64,000 nt of DNA from Epichloe hybrida (lineage: Eukaryota; Ascomycota; Sordariomycetes; Hypocreales; Clavicipitaceae): assembly GCA_019022495.1 (NCBI GenBank), contig JAFEKR010000027.1, positions 1 through 64,000 of the forward strand, in the 5' to 3' direction. Positions 12,910 to 26,092 of the stretch are shown here, piece by piece. Made by a program: the position numbers and the translations under genes. The notes under the pieces are model-generated. The model ran no database searches. It was not told the origin of the DNA and worked only from the letters and a program-made list of their open reading frames with translations. Positions within the stretch are counted from its first letter, which is position 1; each line of letters opens with the position of its first letter.

Positions 12910-13899
12910 ATGTCTAGACCAGGGGCATTGGGATCAAAGTAAGCATATACATACCCTCTGCCGTTTACCTACCCAGGTACCTCTGTCATCGACAAATAGC
13001 TTCTTGTTGGTTCCCCTCTGTGCTGTGCTATTACTCACACCTCGGATAGTCTTGCCGATCTGGCCAGCTATATACTCACGAATGGCCCTCGCAAGGTACA
13101 CCCAGCATCTCGGCGTGTCCGGGTGATTCACAATAATGCGACCATTGTGGACACTATCAAAGCAGTCCACGTTTGGGAGCACGATGGCTACCCACAGTTT
13201 TATTTTCCATTGAGCGAACTCAAGCATTGCTCTTACAGGGACACGCAGCTCATCCGAAGCGAGGGCGTCGCGAGGGCTGCTCTTGTCGAGATGACGATCC
13301 CAGCGAGGAATGGAGCAAAAGAGTGCAAGACAGATCGTGTGATTCGCTTCACCGATGATAGAAGCCTTGGCGCTCTTTCAGGACTTGTACGACTCGAGTT
13401 CGGATCTATGGGTAAGATTGTTCTACTCCGATTTCCGACATTTCATTTCGCCGGGCTGACTGATGCTTAAATAGATCAGTGGCTCGAAGAAGATGTCCCA
13501 GTTTACGTTCACCCCAAAGACCCTTTTCGGCGCGTAGAAACACTTCAATCTTCGCGGTCAGTCGAGATCAAGCTTGAAGGCAAGACCCTCGCCAAGGCTG
13601 TGTCATCTGTCCACCTCCACGAAACGGGCCTTCCTGTGCGGTATTATATATCTCCAGGGGCCGTGGACCCGACAGTGTTGCGAAAGAGCGAGCTCATCAC
13701 CAAATGTCCCTACAAAGGAGACGCCGAATACCATCACGTAGTAGTGGATGGACAAGAGCACAAGAATCTGGTGTGGTACTACAGACATCCCACTCACGAG
13801 AGTGCAGCCATAGCAGGCTTATTGTGCTTCTACAATGAAAAGGTTGATGTTATTCTGGACGGTCAACTTCAGGAAAGGCCTAAAAGTCTCTTTGGGTAG
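12910..13899 (+). CDS. Two-domain DUF427 protein
   Basis: A 271-aa protein made of two tandem DUF427 modules (also called NTP_transf_9); the biochemical role of the family is not established. Exons are 12910-12938, 13050-13411 and 13475-13899. The 29-nt first exon (ATG TCT AGA ... AA, donor gtaagc) joins in phase to NLADLASYILTNGPRKV. It was chosen because the conserved frame has no ATG upstream of the first domain. Domain 1 shows RRVRVIHNN, the hallmark HVWEHDGYPQFYFP and LVRLEF. Domain 2 shows RRVETLQSSRSVEI, YYISPGAVD, TKCPYKGDAEYH and NLVWYYRHPTHES. No signal peptide is seen, so a cytosolic protein is likely. It lies 454 bp from the repeat block. The two large exons are secure; the first exon is a reasoned guess. 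Confidence 0.82.
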
Positions 13900-14353
13900 C
13901 ATCTATTGGTAGATAGATCATGGCTGCCAAAAGGAGTCATACGACCTAGTGTCACTAGCTTATGAAGCTGTTTTTTGCAATCGTTGCACTCATTGTAATA
14001 AATCAACAGGGAGGATCTTTCCCTCATCGTCTATTGACAAAGCACTATTCGAGTGCCATAGTCCCAACAAGACACCAGAGTCAAGTCAAAACCGAACGTT
14101 AAGGCATTAGCACGCCCCCCCTCCCCCTCCTGGGACTACAATAAGGCGTGTTCATCGACTGGGGGCTGCAAGGGAGCTTCAATCTCGGCGACTCTGAAAA
14201 GAGCAAAAGAAAGCGATTTAACAATGTGGCAGAAAAGAAGAGCCAAGAAAAACTCCAACCTTTACCCAGTCTATACCATGCGGTCCTTTCTAATAACATA
14301 TGAAAACCCGTAGAGACAAGAAAAAACCACGAGAAATCAAATATAAGGGATCC
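13900..14353. other. Left flank of the repeat block
   Basis: Unique, moderately AT-rich DNA between the DUF427 stop and the first LTR; no gene seen. The last five bases (14349-14353, GATCC) are the left copy of the target-site duplication, whose partner is at 54227-54231. Confidence 0.7.
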
Positions 14354-14610
14354 TGTTGGATGCACCAAGGTCCTGCGCAGGTAATAAATCCCGTATAAAT
14401 TGAAGTCAATGATAGTTAGATAGATAGCTAGGAAAGAGGGAGAAGAGAGGGAAAGTCTAGATACTAGGAAAGTAGGCAAAATCCGTATGTAAGGCATAAT
14501 AGGGGGTAGCAAATTAATGCAGCTAATTATATCGCGTGTATTACGCCAGACCTATAATTAGTCTAGTCTTTAGCTACAATTAAACTAATAAAAATCCAAA
14601 GGAATTAACA
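14354..14610 (-). repeat. LTR of copia family A, left copy
   Basis: 257 bp, TGTTGG at the left end and TTAACA at the right end. It is the same length as the copies at 26093-26349 and 53970-54226. Its outer 60 bp are little mutated compared with the other two copies. A purine-rich tract (aaaggaaaaagagaga on the minus strand) directly adjoins its inner edge, marking this as the 3' LTR of a minus-strand element. Confidence 0.88.
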
Positions 14611-14869
14611 CTAGTAATCTCTCTTTTTCCTTTGTGGCTAAAGAGCTTAAAAACATAATAAAAATTAGGTTAAAGGAAAGTGTACACTAGTAAATCCCTT
14701 AATAGGAATCCGCTACTCTAATTAGTTATTATAGCATTAGTTAATTAAATTAATCCGTTAGTCCTTACCTAAGCTCCTATCCCTTAATATTATAGGTCTC
14801 TTTACCTATCCTTTAATATAAATTATTAATTCATTTAAATTAATTAAAGAGGAAAGTAATGAATTTAGT

Positions 14870-16400
14870 AATGCTTTTGTTATTACATCCGCCGGATTAT
14901 TGTTACTATTAATCTATCTAACTTCGTAGATCTCATGCCTCTTATATAATTAACGAAGAGCTATAATATTAATTATTAGTCTCTTCTCCTTTATGGTTCC
15001 TAGCTTCATAAGACATTTATATAATAAAAAAGAATTAGTACAGAGAATTATAGGAATTCAAGGCATCTTTAATTAATCTGTAATCTAATATAGAGTCATA
15101 GAAATCGCGTAGGTAATATCTACGCCTTAAATCATGCTATATAACTTAGAGGCAAGCGTACTACAAGTAACTCTCTTGCTCTTTGTTAAGCTATATATAA
15201 TAATATTGCCTTTTATAATAAAGGTATTATCATCTTACATTATCTTGTTACTAATCACAATTACGTATTTAATCTATAAGCTTAAATCCTTATTATTAGT
15301 AAGCAATCTATCTATAAACATAAAGAGCTTTGCCTCTTTAAGAATTAAAGGGATATATTATAGTCTACGTTATTAATTCTTAATCTACTATTTAAGGCAT
15401 TTATTAAGATATATAATATCTTCTGTAGAGGGCTCTTAGTGTTAGGCTATAATTAAAAGGTTATATAAAGCCTCCGGTTAACATACTATTATAATATAGC
15501 TTCCTCGCGCTTATTACTTTATGTAATCTTGCTTTACTATTAAGGATTAAGGATTAACTTCCTTAATCTTCTAACTCTAACCTTTCTAAGTTAAGATTAG
15601 TAAATTATTAGTGTTCTAGGTTAAGATATAGCTATTAAAAATAAGGGGGTTCTTAGTGGTTAATTATTGCTTTTCTTTAGCTATGAAATTAGCCTTCTAG
15701 AGCTCTTTCTCTTCTTTTCGGAAGAAGTTATTATTGCTTAGGCCTAATATATTATTAGTTTATATTCTAATAATGCTAAAGAGATTCTTATTATTTAGGG
15801 CTATAATTAATAAGTAAGGATTATAGGTTAAGGTTGTTATATTAAGGTTATCCCTATGGTAATAGAAGTACGTTGCCTACTAGTAGGTTCTAGCCTCTAC
15901 GATCCCGTAAAGAGGTCTAATTAATTTAATTATAGTCCCTTCTAGAAAGAGATATGTAATTTGCTTTAGTAATCTCATAATAATTAGCCTTATTAGCACT
16001 ATGTGCAATTAAGTGTAAGCCTATGTAATATCACGAATCTAAAGGTAAATGCCTCTTCTTCTTAATAATAGAGCAATAGCTATAATTAGTCACTAGCTTG
16101 CTTGTTAAATTATTAGCGATTACGTTAGGATGAATTCCTTTCCTTTGTTATTATAGCCTTATATAATAAGACAAGATTTCTTATACGGTAAGTCCGTTCC
16201 TTTGCCTTTAATCTCTCTAACTATATAAGAATTAAAGATTCTGTGGCCTCTGTGCTTTGCTAGGTTAAACTTAATGAATTTAAACATATTATAAGCTTAT
16301 AAAGCGTTAATCTTAGCTTAATTAGACTGCTTAAAGGGTTTTCCTAGGGTTATAATCCTTCCTTCTTAGCAGAGCTAAAGGGTAAGGTTCTAATTAGCCT
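14870..16400 (-). pseudogene. RIP-broken copia pol (reverse transcriptase and RNase H), left body
   Basis: The minus-strand translation reads as RT N-terminus (segment like HRIFNSYIVREIKGKGTD, about 16265-16205) and continues through the RT core to RNase H. RNase H shows the Ty1/copia pattern of a glycine-rich start, TKSKRVT, LASELY and a C-terminal TDS-LY segment. Stops occur every 10-30 codons, nearly all TAA/TAG at expected Gln codons, so it is inactive. Confidence 0.8.
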
Positions 16401-17090
16401 CTTCCTTTACTGTAAGGAATACTATACTTAGCATCTCTCTAGTTATAACCTCTTAAATAAAGGCCTCCTCTTAATCTTTGTTTATAAGTATATAAAGCTA
16501 AACTAGGCTAACGTCCTTCTTAGGGCTATAAGGTCTTCTTTTCCTTACTTTTATTCCTTTAGGGTATAGTAATAAGTCTTTAACTTAATAGCTTCCCCTT
16601 AGGGCCTTTTAGGTATTATAAGCCTCTTTATTAGACTCTCCTACACTTATAAATTAAACTATAAGGGCCTTTCTTAGTCTCCCTTATTTTCTCTTAGCTA
16701 GTGCCTATAGCTCTTTACTATCTTCTATTAGAGGATTTCTTTTATTAGTAGTAGTTAGTTATATAGCTCCTTCTTCCTCTGTGTTATTAAGCTTTATCTC
16801 CTGCTGCTCTAGTCCCTCTATAATACATAGGTCTTTATAATAGGGCTTTACTACTATAGAGTAGAACTTCGCTAGGCTATAGGGCATGTTAATAGTATAG
16901 GTCTCTCTATTAGTAGCAAGCAGAGCATTGCAATACAATACAATACATTTGATGTATTGTGTATTGTATTGTATTGTATTGACAATACAATACAATACAT
17001 GTATTATTTGTATTGTTTTGTATTTTTTTTTTCTTTTTTTTTAGTTTTAAGTAAATTCTTTAATTATAAGGTATATATAGTTAATATAAT

Positions 17091-17120
17091 AGCTTATAAT
17101 AGCTTATAATAGCTTATATA
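17091..17120. repeat. 10-bp tandem repeat, short allele (about 2.6 copies)
   Basis: Unit agcttataat, inside the truncated hAT-like element. The same array in the complete copy (29821-29907) has about 8.6 units. Confidence 0.85.
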
Positions 17121-17439
17121 TATATATTACTTCTATTACTTATATAACTTAAAATATTATTAGTGTTAAAGTTTAATTAAAAATAAATAAGTAATAAATT
17201 AATATAATATAAATATAAGTATTTATAAGTAAATTACTATAGAAAAAGCTAGACTTATTAATTATTTAGTATTTAAAGGTTTTTTAAAATATTAATAAAA
17301 TAAAATTCCTTTCTTTTTTATGTTTTTAATATTATACTATTTATAATTTTATACTAATAGAAAGTAAGTCCTAATATAACTATAAGACTTACTTTAGTAT
17401 ATTTCTCTCTTTTTAACTAAAATTACATAACTAAGTAAA

Positions 17440-17700
17440 GAGATTATTATGTTTATAGTATAACTAATAGGACCCACTTTTAGACCCACTTTTGTATATA
17501 TATTTCTTTTTAGCTAGAATTATATAACTAAGTAAAGAGATAATACTAGGTTTATAGTATAACTAATGGGACCCACTTTTAGACCCACTTTTATATATCC
17601 TCCTCTTCTTAGCTAAAGTTATATAATTATAGAAAGGGATTATACTTGGTTTTTAGTGTTTAACAAGACCCACTGTTAGACCCACTTTAAGAAACACTAT
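17440..17700. repeat. Diverged tandem repeat of about 110 bp inside the hAT-like element
   Basis: About three units, each holding a paired gacccactttt motif followed by an agctaaagttatataact-like stretch. A matching array occurs at about 30230-30490 in the complete copy. It is likely structural and non-coding. Confidence 0.7.
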
Positions 17701-17989
17701 ATAACTAAGTAAGTAAGCTAAAAGTAGTATAAATAATTAAACTTACTTTTAAAGCTTATTTATTTATTTACTTAATATTAAAAAAATAGTATATATATTA
17801 TAATTATTCTTTATATAATATTTTAACTTTTCTTTATAAGCTTTTTATATAAATTAAATTACAAACTTCCGCACCGCTCTAAAGGTCTAGAATCGCCTCT
17901 AAAATACAAACCATATTAATATTTAAATTCCTTACCTTTATTTACCCCCCCCTATAATATTGCATTACAATAAAGCTAGTAGTAGGAGT

Positions 17990-19290
17990 GTAAATGTGCT
18001 AATAGTAATTAACTTAGGAGAAAGGGGGCTAGCATAGAGCTACTACTACCTAAACGTAGGAATAAGACAGTTTAACGTTCAGAGCAGTAAGAATAACCTT
18101 ATAATAGACTAGAACTAATTTAAATATCTAGATAATATAAAATACTATAATAAAATTATAAGCCTTATCCCTAGTAATAAAGTTACTTAGGTGTAGCGCA
18201 TTACTAAAGCTATTACTAGATAGGTAGCGAACCATACCTAAGCTAAAGCAAAGGTAATAAACTATAATAATAGTAATATCCACACCACTAAAGAAGCCCT
18301 TAAATAAGCCCTTAAAGAGGCTATTAAAGAAGAAGCTAAAGAAAGTAACACTCTAACCTAGGTAGGTATTACTACTAGCCTAGCCCCTAAATAAATAAAT
18401 AACTTACCTCCCCTCCTTTAGATCCCTAGTAGATAGGACTAAGAGGTACTTATTAAAGAAAATACTATCTAGGAATTACTCTAGTCTAGGGGTATAGAAG
18501 ATATAGTAATAGTAGTAAATAAAGCTATAAGCTAGACTATAGTAGTAGTAGCTAGAAGACTCCCTAGCAGGGATATAATTATTACCTTTAAAGGAAACGC
18601 TACCTAACACAGAGAAGACTAAAAATAGATTACTAAAGCATTTAGGCTAGAGGTAACCCTTTACTATCATGTACTTAGTATTATTATTAAAGGATTCCTA
18701 ACTAAACATACCTCTCTTAAGAACCTAGTAATAGAAATTAGAAAGGCTAATAAGGTAAATATAGTAAAGGCAATAGCAAGATAACCCTAGGGTAAAGGCA
18801 CCTAAAGAACCACTTTAATACTAGGCCTAGCTAAAGTAAAAGATACTAATAAGATATACTAAGATAACATAGTCTTTAAAGCAAAGCTTTTCTAAACTAA
18901 ACTATATAATAAGACCTTATAACCCTAATAGTGCTATAATTACTTCTAAACTAGCTACATAGCTAAGTTCTATAAGGTAGCACTAAGGTATAGCAAGTAT
19001 AAAGCTAGCTGCTATAAGGACAAAGAGTCCTCCTACCTAGTAAAAGACAAATAGGTAAAAGAGAACTATATCCTATGCTCTAGACTATACCTAGCCTAGT
19101 TAAGGGACTATCCTATCCTAAAAGAGAAGTAAAACGCTACTAAAGTAAGATATCTTAAATAGCCCTCCCGCTTTACTACTTACTCCCTAAGTAAAGGCTT
19201 AACCACACCCTATAAGAGACCTAGCATAGCAGCGGAACCTATTATTATAGCAAGTAAAAAGAGAGGACGCCCTATAAATATAAAATAAAG
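17990..19290 (+). pseudogene. LINE ORF1 (gag-like), RIP-broken
   Basis: The plus-strand reading contains degenerate Cys/His knuckle repeats (segment like CYNYFQTSYIAKFYK at about 18930-18980, then further Cys pairs ending near ILCSRL). The tail is basic and ends in a KKRGRP-like stretch. Stops are mainly TAA/TAG at Gln. It would have encoded an RNA-binding protein. Confidence 0.65.
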
Positions 19291-19389
19291 CACTAAATAA
19301 CTAAGATTAGGAAGCATTAGATAGTACACAAAGCAACTCAGAGCTAGAATAAAGCTAGCATAAGATAGTAGTAACTAATAACCCCCCTA

Positions 19390-22300
19390 ATTAACATAAT
19401 AATATTATAAGTCCTTTTCTAGAATATAAATAAGAAGAATAAACTAGTATATATAGCGCTCTATTACTAGACTAATATAGACATAATCACAATCTAAGAA
19501 TAGGAACACATAAGAAACCTATAGCCCCTAGCACTAGGCCTTACCTAGTTCTAACTTATATATTATAATAGATATAATATAGTATATATAAACAAGAAAC
19601 ATAGAGTAGGGTTATAGTTAGCCTAGGGAGGGACTAACTAGTTACTAGTAAAGCTATAAGGAGTTAATATTTACTCCCTTTACTTAGAGGGATATAGTAA
19701 TAACTAAAATACCCCTATTTACATAATTAACCTAGAGGAGCCCTATAACTAAAGCATATTTATAGGTAACTTTAACTAAAAGCACCCCCTCTAGGATAAG
19801 CTAGATAGGAAAACCAATAAAGCAAACAAACTACTAGAGTTTATAGACTAGTAAAGGCTTAGACTTATTACACCCTAGGGTAAGCCTATAAGATAATATA
19901 AAGATAATAGAGATAGCACTATTAATCTAGCATAAGCCACGCTAGATATTAGAGTCTACTATAAAGGCACTAAAGATATCCCTAGATTTAACTATATCCT
20001 ATAACTAATTAGTATCTTTAATAAATAATAGGAAGCTATCCCCTAGGTCCTTAGATATATATAGGGAGCTATAAACTAACTATATATAAAGGCAAAGGCT
20101 ATAATTAGACTCTAGCCTAAGAACACGCTAGACTTATATAATAAAGAGGGAATAGATAACTATATAACATAGCTTATTATAAGCCTATAATAGATTACAG
20201 ATAAGGCAGTCCTAAAGAAGGCCTAGGGACTCCCTAGCCTAGAGGTATAGTAGTTAAGGAAAGCCTAAGAGTTAGTTAGTAAAGCAAGGTAAGCTAAGAG
20301 ATAATAAAGACACTAGAGAACTAACACAAACTAGCAAGCCTATACTAAGGCAGATAAGAACTAAGAATATATTATAAGGGAAGAGAAAAGAAATATATAG
20401 AGGGATATATTATAAAAGGCTAATATATAGGAAAAAGATAGAGAGGTCTAGAGGCTTAAGAGATAGGCCTAGCTTCAAAGCTAGGCCCCCCTAGAGCTCC
20501 CTAGACTCCCTAAGCTAGAAAGAAGCAAAAACAACCTTAACCTAGCTACTATATATAATAATAAGGCTAGCGTACTAGTATAAAGATTCTTCCCTAAGCT
20601 AATGGCAGACCTCTTACACATACTAGACCTCTCCTTCCTAGAGCTAGAAAACACACTATTACTAGATAAAGAATAATTTAAGTAAGAGAAGATTAATAAC
20701 ATCCTAGCAAATATAGCTAGTTAGAAGGCACTAGGGGATAATAAACTCCTAGTAGGCCTTATTAAAGCCTATAATAACCTAGCTAAAGATACTATAGCTA
20801 GGCTCCTAAATATAGTCCTAGAAATAGGATACTTCCTAGCCCGCTTCTAAACCATAAGGGTAGTAGTAATTAGAAAACCTAGTAAAACCACTAAGAAAAT
20901 AAGGAAAGCTAATATATAAAGACTAATCTTACTACTTAATATAGTAGGAAAGATTATAAAAGTAGTAATAGTAAAGTAACTTATAGCCTTTACTAAGGTA
21001 AAGGGGCTACTCCCTAAACTCTAGATAGGTAATAGGATAAACAGATTAATAGAAACTATAATAAGAGTCCTTATTAAATATATTAGGGAGGCCTAGGGTA
21101 GGGGCGGTATTGCCTTACTAGCGCAAATAGATATATCTTTAGTGTTTAATAAAGTTAGCTACCTATACCTAATACACTTACTTATAAAGATAGGAGTCCT
21201 ATAATAGCTAATAGTAGTAATATAAAGCTTCCTCGCGGATAGAATAAGCTAGCTTAGCTTTAATAGAGAACTCTCTAGACTATTTATAATTAAGGCTAGC
21301 ACCCTATAGGGTTTACCTCTCTTCCTAATCCTTTTCTTACTTTACTTAGCAAAGCTTTATATTTACCTCTAGGCTATTCTAGGCATAGTAGCTATAGGAT
21401 TTATAAATAATATAAACATAGTAACCTTTAGTAAGAATATAGTATAGACCTAGAGGAGACTAGAGGCTATATAGAAGATCTATAAGGAATAGGTAAAGTA
21501 AGTAGGAGTTAAGTTTAACCTAGCTAAAACTAAACTTATATACTTTAGTAGGTCCTATAGACCTCCTTAGGCTAGAGTCTAACTTAGAGTAAAGAAGATA
21601 GCGCCTATAGAATTATATAAATTCCTAGGAGTATAGGTTAATAGAAAACTTAACTAGAGTGCCTATAGAAATATTCTTAAGGGTAAGCTAGCCTAGTAGT
21701 AGCTTACACTCTCTAAGCTAGTAGTATTAGCCTAGGGATATAGCTTTAGAGATACTAGACTTCTATATATATAAGTAGTCTAGCCTATCCTTACCTATAA
21801 AGTAAGCGCTTACTACACCCTTACTAAGAAGGGAGGAAAGCTAAGAGAAGTAGTAAAAAGCTTTATAGTAAATTAATTAGCCTGCCTCTAAATTATCATA
21901 GGGGTATTTAAGGCTATACCTATTACATAACTAGAGGTTAAAACCTACGTCCCCCCCCTTAACCTCTACCTAAATAAGATAAAGTAAAGGTTTAAAGATA
22001 GAATTATTAATAGTGGGATAGTAAGGATAATCTAAGCTATAGCTAACTTAGTTATAATAGTACTACACTATAGGAGAAGACCCCTACCTATTAATAATAA
22101 GCTAGATGTAGATATAAATAAGGAATAGAAGAAACGTTAGGAGAACTAGTATAATAAGGAGAGGCTAGCCTAGAGTAGACGTATTAGAGAACTAACTAAA
22201 GACTAACCACCCTCCTATAACCTAAAGGAAATCTAGGAATTCCACACTAACATAGATAAGCATATCTCTTTAATAATTATCTAACTACACATAGGAAAGA

Positions 22301-22690
22301 TAGGCCTAAATAAGTTCCTATTTTAAAGAAAGGTTCCTAGGGTGGTTTTACCCCTATGTAGCTATAGTTAAGCTATAGAAGACTAATACTATATACTAGT
22401 TAATTATAGCAAATACAACCATAGGCGACCTTAGTAGTAATAGCTTGCTAACGCATAGGAGGTAAGGCTAGCCCTAAATAAACCTTAAAAAGCAAAATAT
22501 TTAGCTAAATAGTTCCTTAGTATAAGATAACTCTAATATTACTTATTAGCATAGGAGCTAGCTATAAGATAGCTTAGAATACCTCCGGACCTAGGCTGAC
22601 TTTATTAATAGATAGAAAACCTCCTAATCATAAATCTAGCATAGGGGATAGAACGGATAGTGTAGGTATAGAGGTAGGCTAGGGGAGGGA
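19390..22690 (+). pseudogene. LINE ORF2 (endonuclease and reverse transcriptase), RIP-broken
   Basis: An endonuclease-like N-terminal part (about 19390-20100) is followed by RT. The RT shows LLLNIVGKIIK, QIGNR-N, ALLAQIDIS and GLPL-LILFLLY. The catalytic FADD box has decayed to FINN at about 21400. A terminal segment near 22300-22600 resembles the C-terminal end of Tad-type ORF2. All stops fit RIP; it is inactive. Confidence 0.75.
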
Positions 22691-22700
22691 CTAATTTTAT

Positions 22701-24403
22701 AATTTATAATTATAATAGAGAACATTTAGGTCTAGAACTATTATTAGATTAATTTTAACTATAAACTCTAGGTATTATAAGTCCCACTAGCTTACTACTA
22801 CCCTTACTCTAAACTAAAATTAAGCCACTACCTTATTTCTTCTCTAGGAGGGGGGTTATACCTATAGCTACCTAGTTATAACTCTTTATAAGGATAATAG
22901 TAAGTAGGAGATAGTTTATCTCTACTACACGCGCGTTAAGGCACATAAGCTAAAAGATAAGCTTAGTATGCTATTCCTTAGAGGAACTAGCCTAGTCTAG
23001 GCCTGCCGCTAAGGCACTTTGTTTCTTCTTTGCCTAATTACTAGCGTAAAGCTTCTTAACCTAGTCCTAGAAGCCTTCTAGAGTCTATTAAGGAGGATAT
23101 TAAAGCTAGAATAGACTTACTACTAGGCTAGAGTAGACTTACCTTACCCCTATTAGCTATAAAAGCCTAGGTCTTAACTAACTACTAGTGCTTATTCTAG
23201 TTACTAGATATATTTAGCTACATAGTAAATTAGACATAAAACTAAGCTAGAACAGAGGCATTATTACCTAGTAGTATTAACAGTTCCAAACCTAATAGTT
23301 AAAACATGTATTAGTAGCTGCCCTTATCTAGTAAGTTAGCCCTATTACTAAGCTAGAGCAAGGCTAACCTACTAACAATAAGATAGCACTAATACCTAAG
23401 GTTCTAAATTAAATAAGACTTATAGGACATATATTAGACTTCTCTTAGTATACTAAGCTAAGGCAAATTAGTAGCAGACTAGGCCTAGAACAAAGGTAAA
23501 TATAACTTATAGATAGACCCTTTTCTATTACCTATATGTATTACTTCTTAGTTATAGACTTCCTTAGGAAGTCCTTATACTTATAGGATTCCTAGGCGAA
23601 TTAGAGTTAGATAAGTAGTAACACTAGAGTACTTATAGCTTCTAGCGCTATTATACTAGATTTATTCTAAATCTATAGTAAATATTAGCAAATAACCTAA
23701 CCCTAGCCTAGGATAGCCTTAAATAGCTAGAAAGAAAAGAAGAACCTATAGGAAGTTTAATATAAAGAGAAGAAAGAGACTAGGACCTTAGGGAGGGGAA
23801 AGCTCTCTTTTATACTTATAGAGGGGGGGGGGGGGATAATTTAGATAACTTGCTTAAAAATAAAGCATAATGTAATTAATAAATCTAATAATATACAAGT
23901 AATCTTATCCTAGGACCGTACTAGTCTAGGGCTATAACTACCCTCCCCCTATACTAATTAAACAAAACTAGGTGCTTAGACTTTACTAGATATATAAGGC
24001 GGAGGCAAGCTAGAGATAGCTAAAAAGTAGGGCTATAGAAGAGTTAGCGTAAAAGTAAACAAGAAGTAAATTAACACTATAAATCTAGATTTACTTTACC
24101 CTAGCCTAAAGCAGAGAGACTTAAGATAGATATGTTATTACACTAGAATAGGACTAGAAGGGGCTTATTCTATATATTTTTCCTTTCTTTTTTCTTTTTA
24201 ATAGGATAAGGCTAGTGTAAGCTAGTAACAAACACCTATAATAGGAAACACACCAAGCAGCGTAGACTTATTATAGGGCTAGCGCCAGCCTGTACACAGA
24301 CATAAGGGGGTTTTTCTTCCTAGTATAGGGTTTTCCCTTTTAACTTAGTAGTAGGAGTACTAGTAATAGCTATCTATAAAGCTAGCTAGTATAAATAATA
24401 TAT
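22701..24403. other. RIP-mutated sequence of unknown origin
   Basis: It lies between the LINE ORF2 end and the point where family A resumes. It may be the LINE 3' UTR or a remnant of another element. It contains a long G run (about 23822-23835) and pyrimidine-rich tracts. No protein family was recognised in the frames I checked. Confidence 0.5.
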
Positions 24404-26092
24404 ACCTATTAATATAATAAGGAAAGCCTTCTAATAATGTGTTTAAGGAAGGTTAATTCTATTACACTTATTTTTAAAGAGCGTAATCTTTAGCGTTAAG
24501 AAGTTATATAGCTTTTCACTATAGTGGTTACTATTCTTATATATCTTTATAAGCTCTAAGATTTTCTTTGTAATCTAATCTTTAGAGGGGAATTGCTATA
24601 AAGGTATAATTTATTATGAATAATAGTCTACTAGTTATTCTTAATAATAATTATCTGGATAAAGCTATTAATATAATAAGGATTATTATAGGGGTTCTTA
24701 TAAGGGTTTAAGTAATCTCTAGGGTTAGGGAAGGTTAATTTCTAGGGTAGGTTATTAGGGCTGTTAATAATAAGGTTCTAGGGGTTTAGAAGATTATAGT
24801 CTTTCTTATAATCTTTCTTATAACTAAAGGGGTATTAAGGTTTAATAAAGCACTTCCTTAAGTAATACTAGGATTAAATATCCTAGGCCTCTCCTAATAA
24901 GGATACTATAATCTTATAAAGAATTATGTAATTCTCTAATAATATTCTTAAATACCCTTTTAAAGGTGTCTTTAGACTAGCCTTTAAAGTCTTCTTAGAA
25001 TAATTCCTATAGGTTATTATCTCTCTAACCTTAATGCTTACTAAGGTTAATAAATCTTGTAATTTAGTTATTAAGCTTAAGCTACGTAGTAGTCTCTGGA
25101 TCTAGCTTAATAGATTCTTTCTAGTTATATAAGAATTTATAAGTAAGCTATTAAAGGTATAGGGGTAATTTATGCCTTTAAGGTCTCTTAGGGGTGATAA
25201 TTAGAGCCTTACTATTACTAGTAGCCTTTACTCTTATGGAAGGTCTAGATTCCTTTACTATCTTTAACTATAAAAGGAATATTACTAATTTGTTATTTTT
25301 ACTACTAATTAAGCTCCTATGTTTGCCTATTACTATTATAAGGTTCTTCTTTTATATTTTAGGAGTGTTATTACTCTAATAAAATCAGAAGATTATAAAA
25401 ATAGGAAAAACAAAAGAAAAAGTAGTGGAAGTAGTAAAAGTAGTAATAAGAATAAAGTAATAAGAATAAATCACTAGAGATAAAGAAAGCAATAGAAGTT
25501 CTAAAAGTAACTAGAAAATAATAAGGAAAGTAATAAGGGAATAATAGGAATTACTACTTCCTGTTTTTTATAAAAAGAAGGGAAGGAGGTAATCTCTCTT
25601 TCTTACTAATAAGCATAGGGCAAATAGTACTAATAATAAAGGGGGCAAAAAACAAGTAGTAAATGCTTATAGGGAGAGATTAAAGGTCTATTAGATAAAG
25701 GGAATATTTATAGAGGAGTTGTAAATATGTTAGCTAGCTTAGCTAAGGTTGTTTAATGTTAGGTTTAAAATAAATACCTTATAGCAATAGATTTAGTTAG
25801 TTAGTTAGTTTTCTTGTGATAGACAATAAAATCAATAATTAATAATAATATCCCGGATAGATATAACGAAGTTATATCCCTAAGCCTAAGGGTTAATAGA
25901 TTAATTCCTTAGAAGCCTAACAAGCCTATAACTAGGATTCTAGTCTCTTCCTTTAGCATACTTAAATAGTTATGCCTCTTTACTATAATAACCATTATAG
26001 CATAACAAGGGGTAGTGGTAGTAGCGTCTGTAGAAATGTCTCTTCTTATAATACCTAGCTTATCTATAGTTATGAAGTTAACTACTAATTAG

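Larger units (their letters stand above)
16921..17846. mobile_element. Truncated hAT-like element, left end only
   Basis: It starts with CAGAGCATTG and then (ACAAT/ATTGT)-type pentamer arrays. It is near-identical to the left 1.05 kb of the complete copy at 29600-31647. It ends abruptly after aagctttt, where the LINE begins; the right terminus is missing. The insertion site corresponds to about 28659/28660 of the right family A body, where the sequence is uninterrupted, so this is an independent insertion from the complete copy. Confidence 0.75.
17847..22700 (+). mobile_element. Tad-like LINE (non-LTR) retrotransposon, RIP-broken
   Basis: A plus-strand LINE with a gag-like ORF1 and an endonuclease/RT ORF2, both readable through RIP stops. 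It begins inside the truncated hAT-like element and is followed by 1.7 kb of uncertain origin before family A resumes at 24404. The family call rests on the ORF1 zinc knuckles and on RT blocks typical of the fungal Tad/I group. No poly(A) tail or target duplication was identified, and a deletion accompanied the insertion. Confidence 0.75.

Noticed and set aside
25194..25379. Plus-strand hydrophobic open frame (and its near-copy at 33744-33929)
   Set aside because: Both are antisense to the Lys-rich gag region of copia family A; Leu/Ile-rich frames opposite Lys/Asn-rich ones are expected.
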